Positions 51,749 through 61,572 of a DNA stretch of 64,000 nucleotides are shown here, piece after piece. The stretch spans positions 310,001 through 374,000 of the forward strand of contig LJCX01000019.1 in assembly GCA_001298545.1 (NCBI GenBank). Reading direction: 5' to 3'. The DNA is from Actinobacteria bacterium OV320. Lineage in GTDB: Bacteria; Actinomycetota; Actinomycetes; Streptomycetales; Streptomycetaceae. The first letter of the stretch is position 1; every line of letters begins with the position of its first letter. The notes under the pieces were generated by a model, which saw nothing but the letters and a program-made list of their open reading frames with translations, had not been told where the DNA came from and searched no databases. The position numbers were made by a program, and so were the translations under genes.

Positions 51749-53140
51749 GTGCTGCTCCCCACCGAGAACCAGCGGACCGGCCGGCGAGCCGACCGGCCGA
51801 CCGATCAGCCGACCGACGACTCTCCCGTAGCCCTCGCCGTCCGGCAGGCCGTCGCGGACGGGCTGCTCGGCGAGGACCGGCCGCTGGCCGGGTTCGTCGA
51901 CGTGCGGGGCGTGCGCGACAGCGTCGCCGGCCTGCACGAGGCGTTCGCGCGGGTGCCGGACGTCCTGCACACCTTCGCCGCCAAGGCCTGTTCCCTGGTG
52001 CCCGTGCTGCGGCTGCTCGCCGACGCCGGCATGGGCTGCGAGGTGGCGAGCCCCGGCGAGCTGCGACTGGCGCTGGACGCGGGGTTCGATCCGGCGCGCA
52101 TCGTGCTGGACTCGCCGGCGAAGACCCGCCGGGAGATCCGGGAGGCCCTCGCCCTGGGCGTCGCGCTCAACGCGGACAACCTCGACGAGCTGGACCGGAT
52201 CGACGCGCTGCGCCCCGAGGACTGCGCGTCGGTGCTCGGACTGCGGGTGAACCCGCAGGTCGGGGGCGGTTCGATCGGCGCGATGAGCACGGCGACCGCG
52301 CACTCCAAGTTCGGGGTGGCCCTGCGTGATCCGGGGGCCCGCACCCGCGTCGTGGAGGCCTTCGCGCGGCGGCCGTGGCTGACCCGGCTGCACGCGCACG
52401 TGGGCTCGCAGGGCTGCCCCCTGCCGCTGATCGCGGAGGGGCTCGCGCAGACGCACCGGCTCGCCGAGGAGATCAACGCGTACGTCGGCCGCCGTCAGGT
52501 GACCAGCCTCGACCTGGGCGGCGGGCTGCCGGTGAACTTCGCCGACGACACGGTCACGCCCACCTACGCGGAGTACGTGGCCGCGCTCACCGCCGCCGAG
52601 CCGGCGCTGCTGGACGGCCGCTATCAGGTCGTCACGGAGTTCGGCCGCTCCCTGATCGCGAAGAACGGCTTCACGGCGGCCCTGGTCGAGTACGTCAAGG
52701 ACGCCGGTGGACGCCGGGTCGCGCTCACCCACGCCGGCGGGCAGGTCGCCACCCGCACCGTCTTCATGCCGGACGACTGGCCGCTGCGGGTGTCCGCGTA
52801 CGGCCCGGACGGCACGCCCAAGCGCACGCCGCTCGTCCGGCAGGACGTCGCCGGGCCGCTCTGCTTCGCCGGGGACGTCGTGGCGCACGACCGGCCGCTG
52901 CCCGCCCTCTCCGAGGGGGACCTGGTGGTGCTGCACGACACGGGCGGGTACTACTTCTCGGCGCACTGGTCGTACAACAGCCTGCCGAGGCCCGCCGTGT
53001 ACGGCTACCGGCTCGCGGACGGCCGGGTCACGTTCGCCACCATCCGGTCCGCGCAGACGGTGCGGGAGATCTCCGTGGAGAGCGGGCTGGCCCAGGCGGA
53101 CGCCCTGTTGACGGGCTTCGCCGCGCCGCCTCGCACCTGA
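51749..53140 (+). CDS. PLP-dependent decarboxylase, alanine-racemase-like fold (Orn/DAP/Arg group IV)
   Basis: 463 residues. Schiff-base Lys in HTFAAKACSLVPVLRLLADAG (about residue 80), substrate/PLP-site segments GCEVASPGEL, LRVNPQVGGGSIGAMST and HAHVGSQG (His), GGGLPVNF, and the C-terminal GPLCFAGDVVAHDRPLP ... TGGYYFSAHWSYNS. The active-site CESGD of DAP decarboxylases is CFAGD here, keeping the Cys but not the Glu. The substrate could be a diaminopimelate-, ornithine- or carboxynorspermidine-like amino acid. GTG start with AAGGAG. It follows the PucR-type regulator on the same strand. Confidence 0.85.
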   Translation: MLLPTENQRTGRRADRPTDQPTDDSPVALAVRQAVADGLLGEDRPLAGFVDVRGVRDSVAGLHEAFARVPDVLHTFAAKACSLVPVLRLLADAGMGCEVASPGELRLALDAGFDPARIVLDSPAKTRREIREALALGVALNADNLDELDRIDALRPEDCASVLGLRVNPQVGGGSIGAMSTATAHSKFGVALRDPGARTRVVEAFARRPWLTRLHAHVGSQGCPLPLIAEGLAQTHRLAEEINAYVGRRQVTSLDLGGGLPVNFADDTVTPTYAEYVAALTAAEPALLDGRYQVVTEFGRSLIAKNGFTAALVEYVKDAGGRRVALTHAGGQVATRTVFMPDDWPLRVSAYGPDGTPKRTPLVRQDVAGPLCFAGDVVAHDRPLPALSEGDLVVLHDTGGYYFSAHWSYNSLPRPAVYGYRLADGRVTFATIRSAQTVREISVESGLAQADALLTGFAAPPRT

Positions 53141-53184
53141 TGCGCGCACGGCAGGCATCAGCGGCCCGATTCTGAGCACCCGGC

Positions 53185-53415
53185 ATGGCGTCGCCTGCCG
53201 AGGAGAGAACCGTGCTCTGGGTCGCCGTGCTGCTGCTGCCGCTGCTGTCCGTCCTGATGGCCGTCATGGACCGGGTCGAGGAACGCCTGCTCGCGCCGGT
53301 CCGGGACAAGCGACGCCATGCCGGGCGCAGGCGGCATCTGCGCCTGGTCCGGGGCACCTCCGCCGCCGCCCCGGTGGCGGACGACTCCCGCTCCGCGGAG
53401 GCCCGGGCGGCCTGA
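53185..53415 (+). CDS. Small single-pass membrane protein
   Basis: 76 residues: one helix (VLWVAVLLLPLLSVLMAVMDRV) followed by an Arg-rich cytosolic tail and an Ala/Ser end. It lies 44 bp after the decarboxylase on the same strand and is probably co-transcribed. No named family. Confidence 0.6.
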   Translation: MASPAEERTVLWVAVLLLPLLSVLMAVMDRVEERLLAPVRDKRRHAGRRRHLRLVRGTSAAAPVADDSRSAEARAA

Positions 53416-53546
53416 CGGCCGGGAGCACCGCCCGGGGTGTCCCGGGCGACGGCGGTGTGCGAGGCTCGCGGTCGGAGTCGGCGTCCCGGCGGGGCGTCAC
53501 CCGTCACCACCCGTCACGTCGGTCGGCATCAGGGAGAGTCAGCGGT

Positions 53547-54437
53547 ATGCGCATCGGTCTGCTCGGCACCGGCCCCTGGGCACAGATGGTCCACGCCCCC
53601 GTCCTCCAGGCGCACGAGGCGCTCGACTTCGTCGGCGTCTGGGGCCGTCGCCCGGAGGCGGCGAAGGAACTCGCCGAACGGCACGGGACTCGGGCCTACG
53701 ACGACGTGGACGCCCTGCTCACGGACGTGGACGCGGTGGCCGTCGCGCTGCCGCCGGACGTCCAGGCGCGGCTCGCCGTGCGGGCCGCCGGGGCCGGCTG
53801 TCATCTTCTGCTCGACAAGCCCGTCGCCGCGACGGTGCCGGGAGCGCGGGCCGTGGTCCGGGCCGCGCAGGAGGCCGGGGTCGCCTCGGTCGTCTTCTTC
53901 ACCACCCGGTTCGTGCCCGAGGCCGGTGCCTGGATCGCCGAACAGGCGCAGACCGGGGGATGGTTCACGGGACGCGCCGAGTGGCTGGGCGACGTGTTCC
54001 ACGGTACGGGCGACCACCCCTTCGCCACGCCCTGGCGCGGTGAGAAGGGTGCCCTGTGGGACGTGGGTCCGCACGCGCTGTCCGTGCTGCTGCCGGTCCT
54101 GGGCGACGTCCGCCGGGTGACGGCCGCGGCCCGTGGTCCCCGGGACACCGTGCACGTGGTCCTGGACCATGTGGACGGTGCCTCCGGCACGCTGACGCTC
54201 AGCCTGACGGCCCCGCCCGCGGCGACGGGCTCAGGCGTGGAGCTGCGCGGCACGGCCGGGGTGACGCGGCTCCCCCAGGGCGGCGGCGACGCCGCCGACG
54301 CCCTCACCCGGGCCGCCGACGCACTGCTCGTCACGGCCCGGGACGGCCGCCCCCACGCCTGCGACGCCGCGTTCGGCCTGCGCGTCACGGAGATCCTGGC
54401 CGACGTCGAGACCCTGCTGGAGGGCGGAGCGCACTGA
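53547..54437 (+). CDS. Gfo/Idh/MocA family oxidoreductase
   Basis: 296 residues. Rossmann N-terminus MRIGLLGTGPWAQMVHAPVL with the G-x-G-x-x-A pattern changed to G-T-G-P-W-A, then DAVAVALPPDVQARLA and the catalytic Lys in LLLDKPVAATV (E-K-P form here D-K-P). The C-terminal domain follows with GALWDVGPHALSVLLPVLG and its conserved HAL. NAD(P)-dependent sugar or alcohol oxidoreductase; substrate unknown. Start ATG 53547 follows GGGAGAG. Confidence 0.88.
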   Translation: MRIGLLGTGPWAQMVHAPVLQAHEALDFVGVWGRRPEAAKELAERHGTRAYDDVDALLTDVDAVAVALPPDVQARLAVRAAGAGCHLLLDKPVAATVPGARAVVRAAQEAGVASVVFFTTRFVPEAGAWIAEQAQTGGWFTGRAEWLGDVFHGTGDHPFATPWRGEKGALWDVGPHALSVLLPVLGDVRRVTAAARGPRDTVHVVLDHVDGASGTLTLSLTAPPAATGSGVELRGTAGVTRLPQGGGDAADALTRAADALLVTARDGRPHACDAAFGLRVTEILADVETLLEGGAH

Positions 54438-54467
54438 CGCACCGCCCTCCCCGGGCCCGCGGGCCGT

Positions 54468-54499
54468 TCACCCGATCTCGAAGATCACCCGATCTCGAA
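54468..54499. repeat. 17-bp tandem duplication at a stop codon
   Basis: TCACCCGATCTCGAA occurs at 54468-54482 and 54485-54499. The second copy contains the stop codon and last residues (FEIG) of the acetyltransferase gene; the first is an untranslated spare. Confidence 0.85.
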
Positions 54500-55372
54500 A
54501 TTCACCCGCTCCCGCACGATCGGATAGCCGGCCTTGGCGAAGTGCGCCGCCATCGGGAAGTTCCCCTGGTCGGTGGCGGCGGCGATGAACTCGGCACCCC
54601 GCTCGACGAGATAGTGGGTGCACTCGGCGAGCAGGTCGTAGGCGTAGCCGTGACCCCGGTGCTCCGGCAGCACGCCGATGAAGCCGACGCAGGGTCCCGA
54701 GGGGTTGTGGGCCGGGATGTGGATGCCGGCCAGTTCTCGCCGCGGGGTGCGGGCCACCTGCCACCACTCGCGCGGCGACGGGCACCAGCGGAAGAAGTCG
54801 ATCTCCTCCTGGGCGGCGCGGTCGAGGCCGCCTTCCCCGATGGCCTTGCGGGCGTGGGCGTCGAGGGTGGCGGAGTGGATGCGGCGCAGCGCGTCGAAGA
54901 ACACCGCGTCGTCCGGTTCGGGGGCGAAGCTCAGGCGGCCGGGACGGTCGGGCAGCCCGCACTCCGGGGTCCAGCGGTACACGAAGCGTTCCACCAGCGG
55001 GGTGTGGCCGGCCGCGCGGGCTGCGCGGTGCCGGGCCTCGGCGGCGGCCCGCAGGGCGGGGTCGTCGCGCCAGCCGCCGGGCATGACGAGTTCCAGGCCG
55101 ACCTGCCAGGGGGCGGTGCGCAGGAGTTCGGCCGCGGCCTCCTCCTCACCGTCGGCGAAGTCGAACCACTCCACCACGAGCGGTTCGGTGTCCTCGGGTC
55201 CGCCCCACCAGACGGCGCGGGCGACGACCCGGCCGTCCCGCAGGGCGACGCGCTTCCAGTCGGGCCGGTAGGTGATCCTGCCGAAGGCGTCGGCGGCGCG
55301 CAGCGGGTCGGGCAGGGTGTCGAACAGATGGACGTCGCTCTCGTCGAGAGCGCGGATGACCAGATCGGTCAC
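54485..55372 (-). CDS. GNAT family N-acetyltransferase
   Basis: 295 residues from GTG 55372. The N-terminal half is a degenerate GNAT-like unit; the C-terminal half has motif A VLPEHRGHGYAYDLL (about 232-246) and FPMAAHFAKAGY, the usual acetyl-CoA and C-terminal elements. A tandem GNAT is likely. Substrate not evident. Divergent from the PP2C phosphatase gene. Confidence 0.82.
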   Translation of the reverse strand: MTDLVIRALDESDVHLFDTLPDPLRAADAFGRITYRPDWKRVALRDGRVVARAVWWGGPEDTEPLVVEWFDFADGEEEAAAELLRTAPWQVGLELVMPGGWRDDPALRAAAEARHRAARAAGHTPLVERFVYRWTPECGLPDRPGRLSFAPEPDDAVFFDALRRIHSATLDAHARKAIGEGGLDRAAQEEIDFFRWCPSPREWWQVARTPRRELAGIHIPAHNPSGPCVGFIGVLPEHRGHGYAYDLLAECTHYLVERGAEFIAAATDQGNFPMAAHFAKAGYPIVRERVNFEIG

Positions 55373-55602
55373 GGATTCCTCCGGGTCGCGTACGGCGTGG
55401 TGCGCTCCCGGGGCGTCGGACGAGGGTCAGACGCGGCACGCCGGGGTCACGGAGTGGGAGCGCGGGATGAATGCGGTTCGCATGGCGCTCGCCTCCTTCC
55501 GTGGGTGTCCGGGCGTGCGGTCACACGTTAGGGCGCCGCCCTCGATCGCGTCCACGGGTTTTTCGGCGTGCGCCCGTCGCGGCCACGGTGGAGCGTGGGG
55601 GT

Positions 55603-56718
55603 GTGGGACGACTCGACGGGGACCGGCGGGGCTGGCTGCGGGGCGCGCCGCCCCCTCGCTGGGTACGGGCGCTGCCGCTCCTGCTGATCGCGGGCGTCTG
55701 TGTCGCCACCCTGACCAGCCCCGAGCCGCTGGACATCGGGTTCATGCTGGGCGCGATCCCGCCGCTGGCGGTCCTGTCGTACGGTCCGGCGGCCACCGCG
55801 CTGCTCGGCGCGGCCGTGGTCGTGATGCTCAACCTGCCCGCGTTCCAGCTCGACCAGCCGGGCCAGACCGATGTGCTGACGGTGTCTTTCGTCGCGGTGC
55901 TGAGCGTGTTCGTGGCGTACGTCCGCCGCCGCCGGGACGACCAGCTGGACACCGAGCGCACGATCGCCGAGGCCGCGCAGAACGCCGTCGTGCCGCCGGT
56001 CCCCGAGCGGGTGGGTCCGGTGCGCTGCGCGGGTCTGTACCGGGCGGCCCAGCGCGGGACGCTGGTCGGCGGTGACTTCTTCGACGTCCGGGCGAGCGAT
56101 CACGGGGTGCGGGCGGTGCTCGGCGACGTCCAGGGGCATGGGCTGGCGGCGGTGGCGACGGTGGCCTCGCTCCTGGGGGCGTTCCGGGAGGCGGTGCTCG
56201 ACCAGCCGGACCTGGCGCGGGTCGCCGCCCGGCTGGACCGGCGGCTGACGGTGGACTCGGCGCGGGTGACGCACGCCGAGCTGTTCGCGACGGCGGTCCT
56301 GCTGGAGTTCACGCCGGACGCGGAGGCCGTGAGCGTGGTCGTCTGCGGGCATCCCCCGCCGGTGCTGCTGCGCGAGGGCACGGCCACGGAGCTGGACGTC
56401 GTCCCGTGGACGCCGCTGGGGCTCGGTCTCCCGGAGGGCGCCCCGCTCACCGCCCACGTACTGCCGCTGCGCCCCGGCGACCGCCTCTTCCTGGCCTCCG
56501 ACGGCGTCTCGGAGGCCAGGGACGCCGCCGGAGTCTTCTACCCCCTGCTCGACCGGCTGCCCGCCCTCGCCGCCGGCGCCGACCCGGCGACGACGGGCGA
56601 GCGGGTGTGGACGGACGTCCTGCGCCACTGCCCCGCCGTCCGCGACGACGTCACGATGCTCGTTCTCGAGCCGGCGGATCGGGCGGACCGCCGGGCGGAC
56701 GGCCGGGCGGACCACTGA
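55603..56718 (+). CDS. Membrane PP2C-type (SpoIIE-like) Ser/Thr phosphatase
   Basis: 371 residues from GTG 55603, which has GGTGGAG upstream; GTG 55588 is an alternative. Three hydrophobic helices ([17 protein letters not shown] first), a short linker, then the PPM domain with [44 protein letters not shown] and a final DDVTMLVLE. Unlike its paralogue at 15522-16643 it keeps the second Asp of GGDFFD. The last 68 bp overlap the convergent MMPL gene. Likely target an anti-anti-sigma factor, none of which is nearby. Confidence 0.9.
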   Translation: MGRLDGDRRGWLRGAPPPRWVRALPLLLIAGVCVATLTSPEPLDIGFMLGAIPPLAVLSYGPAATALLGAAVVVMLNLPAFQLDQPGQTDVLTVSFVAVLSVFVAYVRRRRDDQLDTERTIAEAAQNAVVPPVPERVGPVRCAGLYRAAQRGTLVGGDFFDVRASDHGVRAVLGDVQGHGLAAVATVASLLGAFREAVLDQPDLARVAARLDRRLTVDSARVTHAELFATAVLLEFTPDAEAVSVVVCGHPPPVLLREGTATELDVVPWTPLGLGLPEGAPLTAHVLPLRPGDRLFLASDGVSEARDAAGVFYPLLDRLPALAAGADPATTGERVWTDVLRHCPAVRDDVTMLVLEPADRADRRADGRADH

Positions 56719-58927
56719 GGTTCTCCGCGTCGCCCTCGGCGTCGATGTGCGGCAGGATCCGGTCCAGCCAGTGCGGGGTCCACCAGGCGCGCGCCCCCAG
56801 CAGGGTCATGACGGCGGGCACCATCAGCAGCCGTACCACGGTGGCGTCGATCAGCACGCTGACGGCGAGGCCGAGGCCCAGCATCTTGACGACGATGTTG
56901 TCGCTGATGATGAACGCCGAGAACACGCTCACCATGATCAGGGCCGCGCAGGTGATGACCCGTGCGGTGATCTCCAGGGCGTGGGCGACGGAGTCCTTGG
57001 CGTCGCCGGTGCGCAGCCAGGCCTCGTGCACCCGGGACAGCAGGAAGATCTCGTAGTCCATGCTGAGGCCGAAGATGATCGCGAACATCATCATCGGCAC
57101 ATAGCTCTCGATGGGCACGTCGCCGTGCACGCCCAGCGCGGGCCCGCCCCAGCCCCACTGGAAGACGGCGACGACGACGCCGTACGAGGCGGTGATCGAC
57201 AGGACGTTGAGGACGGCGGCCTTGACCGCGACGAGGAGCCCGCGGAACACGGCGAGGATGATCAGGAAGGCGAGGAGGACGACCACGCCGATGATCAGGG
57301 GCAGCCGGCTGGCGACGATGTCCCGGAAGTCGACCTGGGCGGCCGTGGTGCCGGTGACGTAGCCCTTGGCGTCGTAGCCGGAGACCGCGTCGGGGAGGGC
57401 GTCGTCGACGAGCCGGTTCGTCAGCTCGGTGGTGCTCGCGTCCTGCGGGGCCTTCTGGGAGTAGACGGTCGCGAGCAGCACGTCGCCGTCACTGGTGGGG
57501 GTCAGCGGGGTGACCGTGGCGGCGCCGGGCACCGCGCCCAGCGTCTTCTGTGCCTGGGAGGAGAGGGCGGAGCGCTTGTCGGACGGGACGGACGTCTGGT
57601 CGATGACGACGGTGAGGGGTCCGTTGGAGCCGGGCCCGAAGGCGTCGGTCATCAGGTCGTAGGCCCGCCGGTCGGTGAAGGAGGTCGGGTCGGCGCCGTC
57701 GCCGATGTGGCCGAGCTGGATGGAGAAGACCGGGATCGCGAGGACCGCGATGACGGCGACACCGGCGCCGAGGTACTGCCAGGGCCTGCGCTCGACGCGC
57801 TTGGCGTAGCGGTGCCAGGTGCCGTGCGGGGTGGCGCCCGGTTCGGCGTCGGTCTCGGCGACCGGTTTGCGGACGTGGTAGCGGTCGATGTGTCTGCCGA
57901 TGAGCCCGAGGAGGGCCGGCACCAGGGTGAGGGCGCCGATGACGGCGGAGACGACGGTGATGGCGGCGGCGAGTCCGAGTTTGCCGATGAAGGACACCCC
58001 GGACGCGTACAGACCGAAGAGCGCGATGATCACGGTGGTGCCGGACACGAGCACGGCGCGGCCGCTGGTGGCGTTGGCGTGTCCGGCGGCCTCGGCGGGA
58101 TCGGCGCCGTCCATCAGGTTCTGCCGGTGCCGGGTGGTCAGGAAGAGGGCGTAGTCGATGCCGACGCCCAGTCCGATCATGGTGGCGAGGGTCGGCGAGA
58201 CGGTGGCGAAGGTGAAGGCGGCGGCCAGCAGCCCGAGACAGGCGAGTCCGCCGACCACGCTGATCAGGGCGGTGACCAGGGGCAGTCCGGCCGCGATGAC
58301 GCTGCCGAAGCCGACGAGCAGGACGACGATGGCGACCGCGAAGCCGATCAGCTCGCTGATCCGGTCGTTCGCTGCGGGCCGGGCGAGTTCGCCGAGCGAT
58401 CCGCCGTACTCGACGTCGGCGCCGGCCGCCCGCAGCGGCTGGACGGCCTTGTCGACGCCGGTCAGGTAGTCGTCGCCGAGGGTGGAGGGCTGCACGTCGA
58501 AGCGGACGGTGACATAGGCGGTCTTGCCGTCGCTCGACACCGGGCCGACCTTCGACGACGTCACGGAGAGCGGGTTCACGGCCGTGAGCACATGGGGGAG
58601 CTTCTGGAGGTCGCCGACGGCCGTGGACAGCTGTGAGCTCAGGGTGCTCACGGCCTGGTCGTCGTGCAGGACGATCTGGCTGCTGTAGCCGCCGGCCTGC
58701 GGGTCGTGCTCCTTGAGCACGTCCAGGCCGTCCGTGGACTGCACGCCCGGCAGTTGGAAATTGTCCTCGTAGGTGCCGCCGACGGAGCGGCTGACCACCT
58801 GGAGGGCGACGACGGCCACGAGCCAGGCGATGATGACGATCAGGAAGTGACGGGCGCACCAGGCGCCGAGCCTGCGCAGTCCCCCGCGGTGCGGGTTCCC
58901 GGCGTTGGTGGGTGCCATGGAGCCCAT
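56651..58927 (-). CDS. MMPL family exporter
   Basis: 758 residues from ATG 58927 (ATG 58918 is also possible). Twelve transmembrane helices in two halves with large periplasmic loops: [20 protein letters not shown] opens the first loop, and the RND-type helices include [20 protein letters not shown] and [18 protein letters not shown]. In the second half [18 protein letters not shown] carries the D-Y pairs that relay protons. Probably exports lipids or hydrophobic compounds. The C-terminal 23 codons overlap the PP2C gene on the other strand. Confidence 0.92.
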   Translation of the reverse strand: MGSMAPTNAGNPHRGGLRRLGAWCARHFLIVIIAWLVAVVALQVVSRSVGGTYEDNFQLPGVQSTDGLDVLKEHDPQAGGYSSQIVLHDDQAVSTLSSQLSTAVGDLQKLPHVLTAVNPLSVTSSKVGPVSSDGKTAYVTVRFDVQPSTLGDDYLTGVDKAVQPLRAAGADVEYGGSLGELARPAANDRISELIGFAVAIVVLLVGFGSVIAAGLPLVTALISVVGGLACLGLLAAAFTFATVSPTLATMIGLGVGIDYALFLTTRHRQNLMDGADPAEAAGHANATSGRAVLVSGTTVIIALFGLYASGVSFIGKLGLAAAITVVSAVIGALTLVPALLGLIGRHIDRYHVRKPVAETDAEPGATPHGTWHRYAKRVERRPWQYLGAGVAVIAVLAIPVFSIQLGHIGDGADPTSFTDRRAYDLMTDAFGPGSNGPLTVVIDQTSVPSDKRSALSSQAQKTLGAVPGAATVTPLTPTSDGDVLLATVYSQKAPQDASTTELTNRLVDDALPDAVSGYDAKGYVTGTTAAQVDFRDIVASRLPLIIGVVVLLAFLIILAVFRGLLVAVKAAVLNVLSITASYGVVVAVFQWGWGGPALGVHGDVPIESYVPMMMFAIIFGLSMDYEIFLLSRVHEAWLRTGDAKDSVAHALEITARVITCAALIMVSVFSAFIISDNIVVKMLGLGLAVSVLIDATVVRLLMVPAVMTLLGARAWWTPHWLDRILPHIDAEGDAENLSGPPGRPPGGPPDPPARERAS

Positions 58928-59068
58928 TAGACGCCCGGTGGATCTTCCCGGCATCTCGGGCCGGAGCTGATCGGGATTGCAGGGTGCGGCTCCAGGATGA
59001 ATGGTGTTAGTGGACCCGATGACCGCACCGGGCCGAAGCCCTCCCTTCGGACGCGAGGAGCAGACATC

Positions 59069-59275
59069 ATGCCGACGTCACAGCCAGGCGGCTCCCGGCC
59101 CTCACCGGAGCGCGCCACCCCGGACAGCCTGCTCCACACGCGTACCGGCACGGAGGTGTCGCCGGAGGACATGGTCCTCGCCACCGGCCGGGACATCACC
59201 CCGCGCAATCTCGAGTGGGCACGGCGCAAGCTCGCCGAGGAGGGACCCAGCGCGATCGAGAAGCTGCTTCCCTAG
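59069..59275 (+). CDS. Small conserved protein of unknown function
   Basis: 68 residues, start ATG 59069 after GAGGAG. The core [20 protein letters not shown] then [23 protein letters not shown] has a helix-rich C-terminus. I recognise it only as the kind of short protein found next to transhydrogenase genes in Streptomyces. Co-directional with sthA 64 bp downstream. Confidence 0.6.
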   Translation: MPTSQPGGSRPSPERATPDSLLHTRTGTEVSPEDMVLATGRDITPRNLEWARRKLAEEGPSAIEKLLP

Positions 59276-59338
59276 TAATCCGGGGCAATCGGGGCCCGCC
59301 CTTCCGCGGCGGGCCCTGCGGCTGCCAGACTCCGGAGC

Positions 59339-60742
59339 GTGCCCGACTTCGACATGCTCGTCCTCGGATCAGGTCCCGGCGGTCAGAAGGCCGCCATCGC
59401 CGCGGCCAAACTGGGCCGCCGGGTCGCCGTAGTAGACCGCCCCGACATGGTCGGCGGGGTCTCCCTCCACACCGGCACCATTCCCTCCAAGACGCTGCGC
59501 GAGGCGGTGCTGTACCTCACCGGTCTCACCCAGCGGGACCTGTACGGACAGAGCTACCGCCTCAAGGAGAACATCACCGTCGCCGACCTGACCGCCCGTA
59601 CCGAGCATGTGGTCGGGCGTGAGATCGATGTCATCCGCAGTCAGTTGTCCCGCAACCACGTCGCCCTGTTCGCCGGCACCGGCCGGTTCGTCGACGCCCA
59701 CACCGTCGCGCTGCGCGAGATCACCGGGCAGGAGCGGCTGATCAGCGCCGAGCACATCGTGATCGCCACCGGGACGCGCCCGGCCCGGCCGGACAGCGTG
59801 GAGTTCGACGGGCGGACCATCCTCGACTCCGACAACGTGCTGACGATCGAGCGGGTTCCGCAGTCCATGGTGATCGTCGGCGCCGGTGTGATCGGCATGG
59901 AGTACGCGTCCATGTTCGCCGCGCTCGGCAGCAGGGTCACGGTGGTGGAGAAGCGGGCCGGGATGCTCGACATGTGCGACGTCGAGGTCATCGAGTCGCT
60001 CAAGTACCACCTGCGGGACCTGGCGGTGACCTTCCGGTTCGGGGAGACCGTCGCCGCCGTGGAACGGCATGCGCGGGGTGCGCTGACCGTGCTGGAGAGC
60101 GGCAAGAAGATCCCCGCGGACGCGGTGATGTACTCGGCGGGCCGACAGGGCCTGACCGACGAACTGGATCTGGACAAGGCCGGTTTGGCGGCCGACCGGC
60201 GCGGCCGGATCGAGGTCGACGAGCACTACCGCACGCCGGTCCCGCACATCTACGCGGTGGGCGACGTCATCGGCTTCCCGGCGCTCGCGGCGACGGCGAT
60301 GGAGCAGGGCCGGGCGGCCGCCTACCACGCGTGCGGCGAGCCCGTCGGGCAGATGCACCACCTCCAGCCGATCGGCATCTACACGATCCCGGAGATCAGC
60401 TTCGTGGGGCGGACGGAGGACCAGCTCACCGAGGACAGCGTGCCGTTCGAGGTGGGCATAGCCCGCTACCGCGAACTGGCCCGCGGGCAGATCATCGGCG
60501 ACGCCCACGGCATGCTGAAGCTGCTGGTCTCGCCCGGGGACCGGACGCTGCTCGGGGTGCACTGCTTCGGCACCGGAGCGACCGAGCTGATCCATATCGG
60601 GCAGTCGGTGATGGGCTGCGGCGGGACCGTCGACTACCTGGTCGACGCGGTGTTCAACTACCCGACGCTGGCGGAGTCGTACAAGGTCGCCGCCCTCGAC
60701 GCCACCAACCGGCTGCGGCAGTTGGACCGCATCGGCGACTGA
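59339..60742 (+). CDS. sthA: Soluble pyridine nucleotide transhydrogenase (SthA-like)
   Basis: 467 residues, FAD flavoprotein that moves hydride between NADH and NADPH in the cytosol. FAD motif [18 protein letters not shown] (9-26), NAD motif [23 protein letters not shown] motif [21 protein letters not shown] and the C-terminal dimer interface [11 protein letters not shown]. The region of the redox disulfide in related oxidoreductases reads [16 protein letters not shown], without either Cys, as expected for a transhydrogenase rather than a dihydrolipoyl dehydrogenase. GTG start. The DUF5709 gene converges on it. Confidence 0.9.
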   Translation: MPDFDMLVLGSGPGGQKAAIAAAKLGRRVAVVDRPDMVGGVSLHTGTIPSKTLREAVLYLTGLTQRDLYGQSYRLKENITVADLTARTEHVVGREIDVIRSQLSRNHVALFAGTGRFVDAHTVALREITGQERLISAEHIVIATGTRPARPDSVEFDGRTILDSDNVLTIERVPQSMVIVGAGVIGMEYASMFAALGSRVTVVEKRAGMLDMCDVEVIESLKYHLRDLAVTFRFGETVAAVERHARGALTVLESGKKIPADAVMYSAGRQGLTDELDLDKAGLAADRRGRIEVDEHYRTPVPHIYAVGDVIGFPALAATAMEQGRAAAYHACGEPVGQMHHLQPIGIYTIPEISFVGRTEDQLTEDSVPFEVGIARYRELARGQIIGDAHGMLKLLVSPGDRTLLGVHCFGTGATELIHIGQSVMGCGGTVDYLVDAVFNYPTLAESYKVAALDATNRLRQLDRIGD

Positions 60743-60778
60743 CGGGCGGGCGGGCCACTGACGGGCTCGGGGGGCCGC

Positions 60779-61240
60779 TCACTCCTCCACGATGTGGACG
60801 GCGGCCTCCTCGGCGCCCGCGGCCCCGCCGTCGATGCCCACGTCCTGGGCGATCTCCTCCTTGACGGCGTCGGGGTGGGCGCCCTCGTCGGGGGCGACCA
60901 GCCGGCCGGCGCGCCGGTCACCGGCCTCGGCGTCGACGGGTTCGCCCTCGCCGTCGGGGAGGTCGCCGACGCCGTCGCCGGCCGGTTCCGAGACGTCCGG
61001 GACCTCCTGGGCGAGGCGTTGGTCGAGGTTCTCGCCCTCGTGCTGTTCGGCCGCGGTGGTGCCGTACTTGGTCACCCCGAGCGGCTTCTCCGGCGGGGAG
61101 TAGCCCTCGTCGAGGGTGTCGTCGTAGGTGCGTTCGCCGATGGCGTCCTGGAGGTCGAGCGGGGCGGCGTCCTGCTGTTCCTCGTTGGTTCCGGTGGGCT
61201 GGTAGACGTCGTCGCCCATCGCCTCGGACTCCGTACCCAT
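60779..61240 (-). CDS. DUF5709 domain protein
   Basis: 153 residues, acidic and probably mostly disordered. MGDDVYQPTGTNEEQQDAAPLD then EGYSPPEKPLGVTKYGTTAAEQ is the conserved DUF5709 pattern. Start ATG 61240 follows AAGGAG. Function unknown; converges with sthA and is divergent from the permease. Confidence 0.85.
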   Translation of the reverse strand: MGTESEAMGDDVYQPTGTNEEQQDAAPLDLQDAIGERTYDDTLDEGYSPPEKPLGVTKYGTTAAEQHEGENLDQRLAQEVPDVSEPAGDGVGDLPDGEGEPVDAEAGDRRAGRLVAPDEGAHPDAVKEEIAQDVGIDGGAAGAEEAAVHIVEE

Positions 61241-61360
61241 GGGTTGCTCCTTCGCCGTCGGGGACTGTGGTCTCCCCGTCCGCGTTTCCCGTGCGGGCCG
61301 CTCCAATCGCGGCACATGCCACCTGCACGGGCGGCCGTGAACATTACTTATCCGTCAATC

Positions 61361-61388
61361 TTGAAACCTCAATCGTTAGGGCTATAGT
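61361..61388 (+). promoter_or_regulatory. Sigma-70-type promoter of the permease gene
   Basis: TTGAAA (61361-61366), 16-bp spacer, TATAGT (61383-61388), in the AT-rich part of the divergent spacer; start codon 185 bp downstream, so a long leader. Confidence 0.75.
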
Positions 61389-61572
61389 CACTCGCACACT
61401 CGGTGTGACCGTCCGCCGACACAGTGCTGGCACGGTACCCCTCCGCGCTTTCTCCGCCGACGTTTCCCGAGGTCATCCCTCTCGACGCGCGGCGGCGCTC
61501 CATCCCTCACCCCCCATACGCCGCCGGGTCCTCCCCGCTCGGGCGGCGTGCACGACGGAAAGCAGCGCAACC

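Noticed and set aside
48316..52329. A plus-strand open frame of about 1340 codons across the cutinase, regulator and decarboxylase
   Set aside because: It runs antisense to the cutinase and in the wrong frame through the regulator; Arg/Gly/Ala-rich with no family resemblance.
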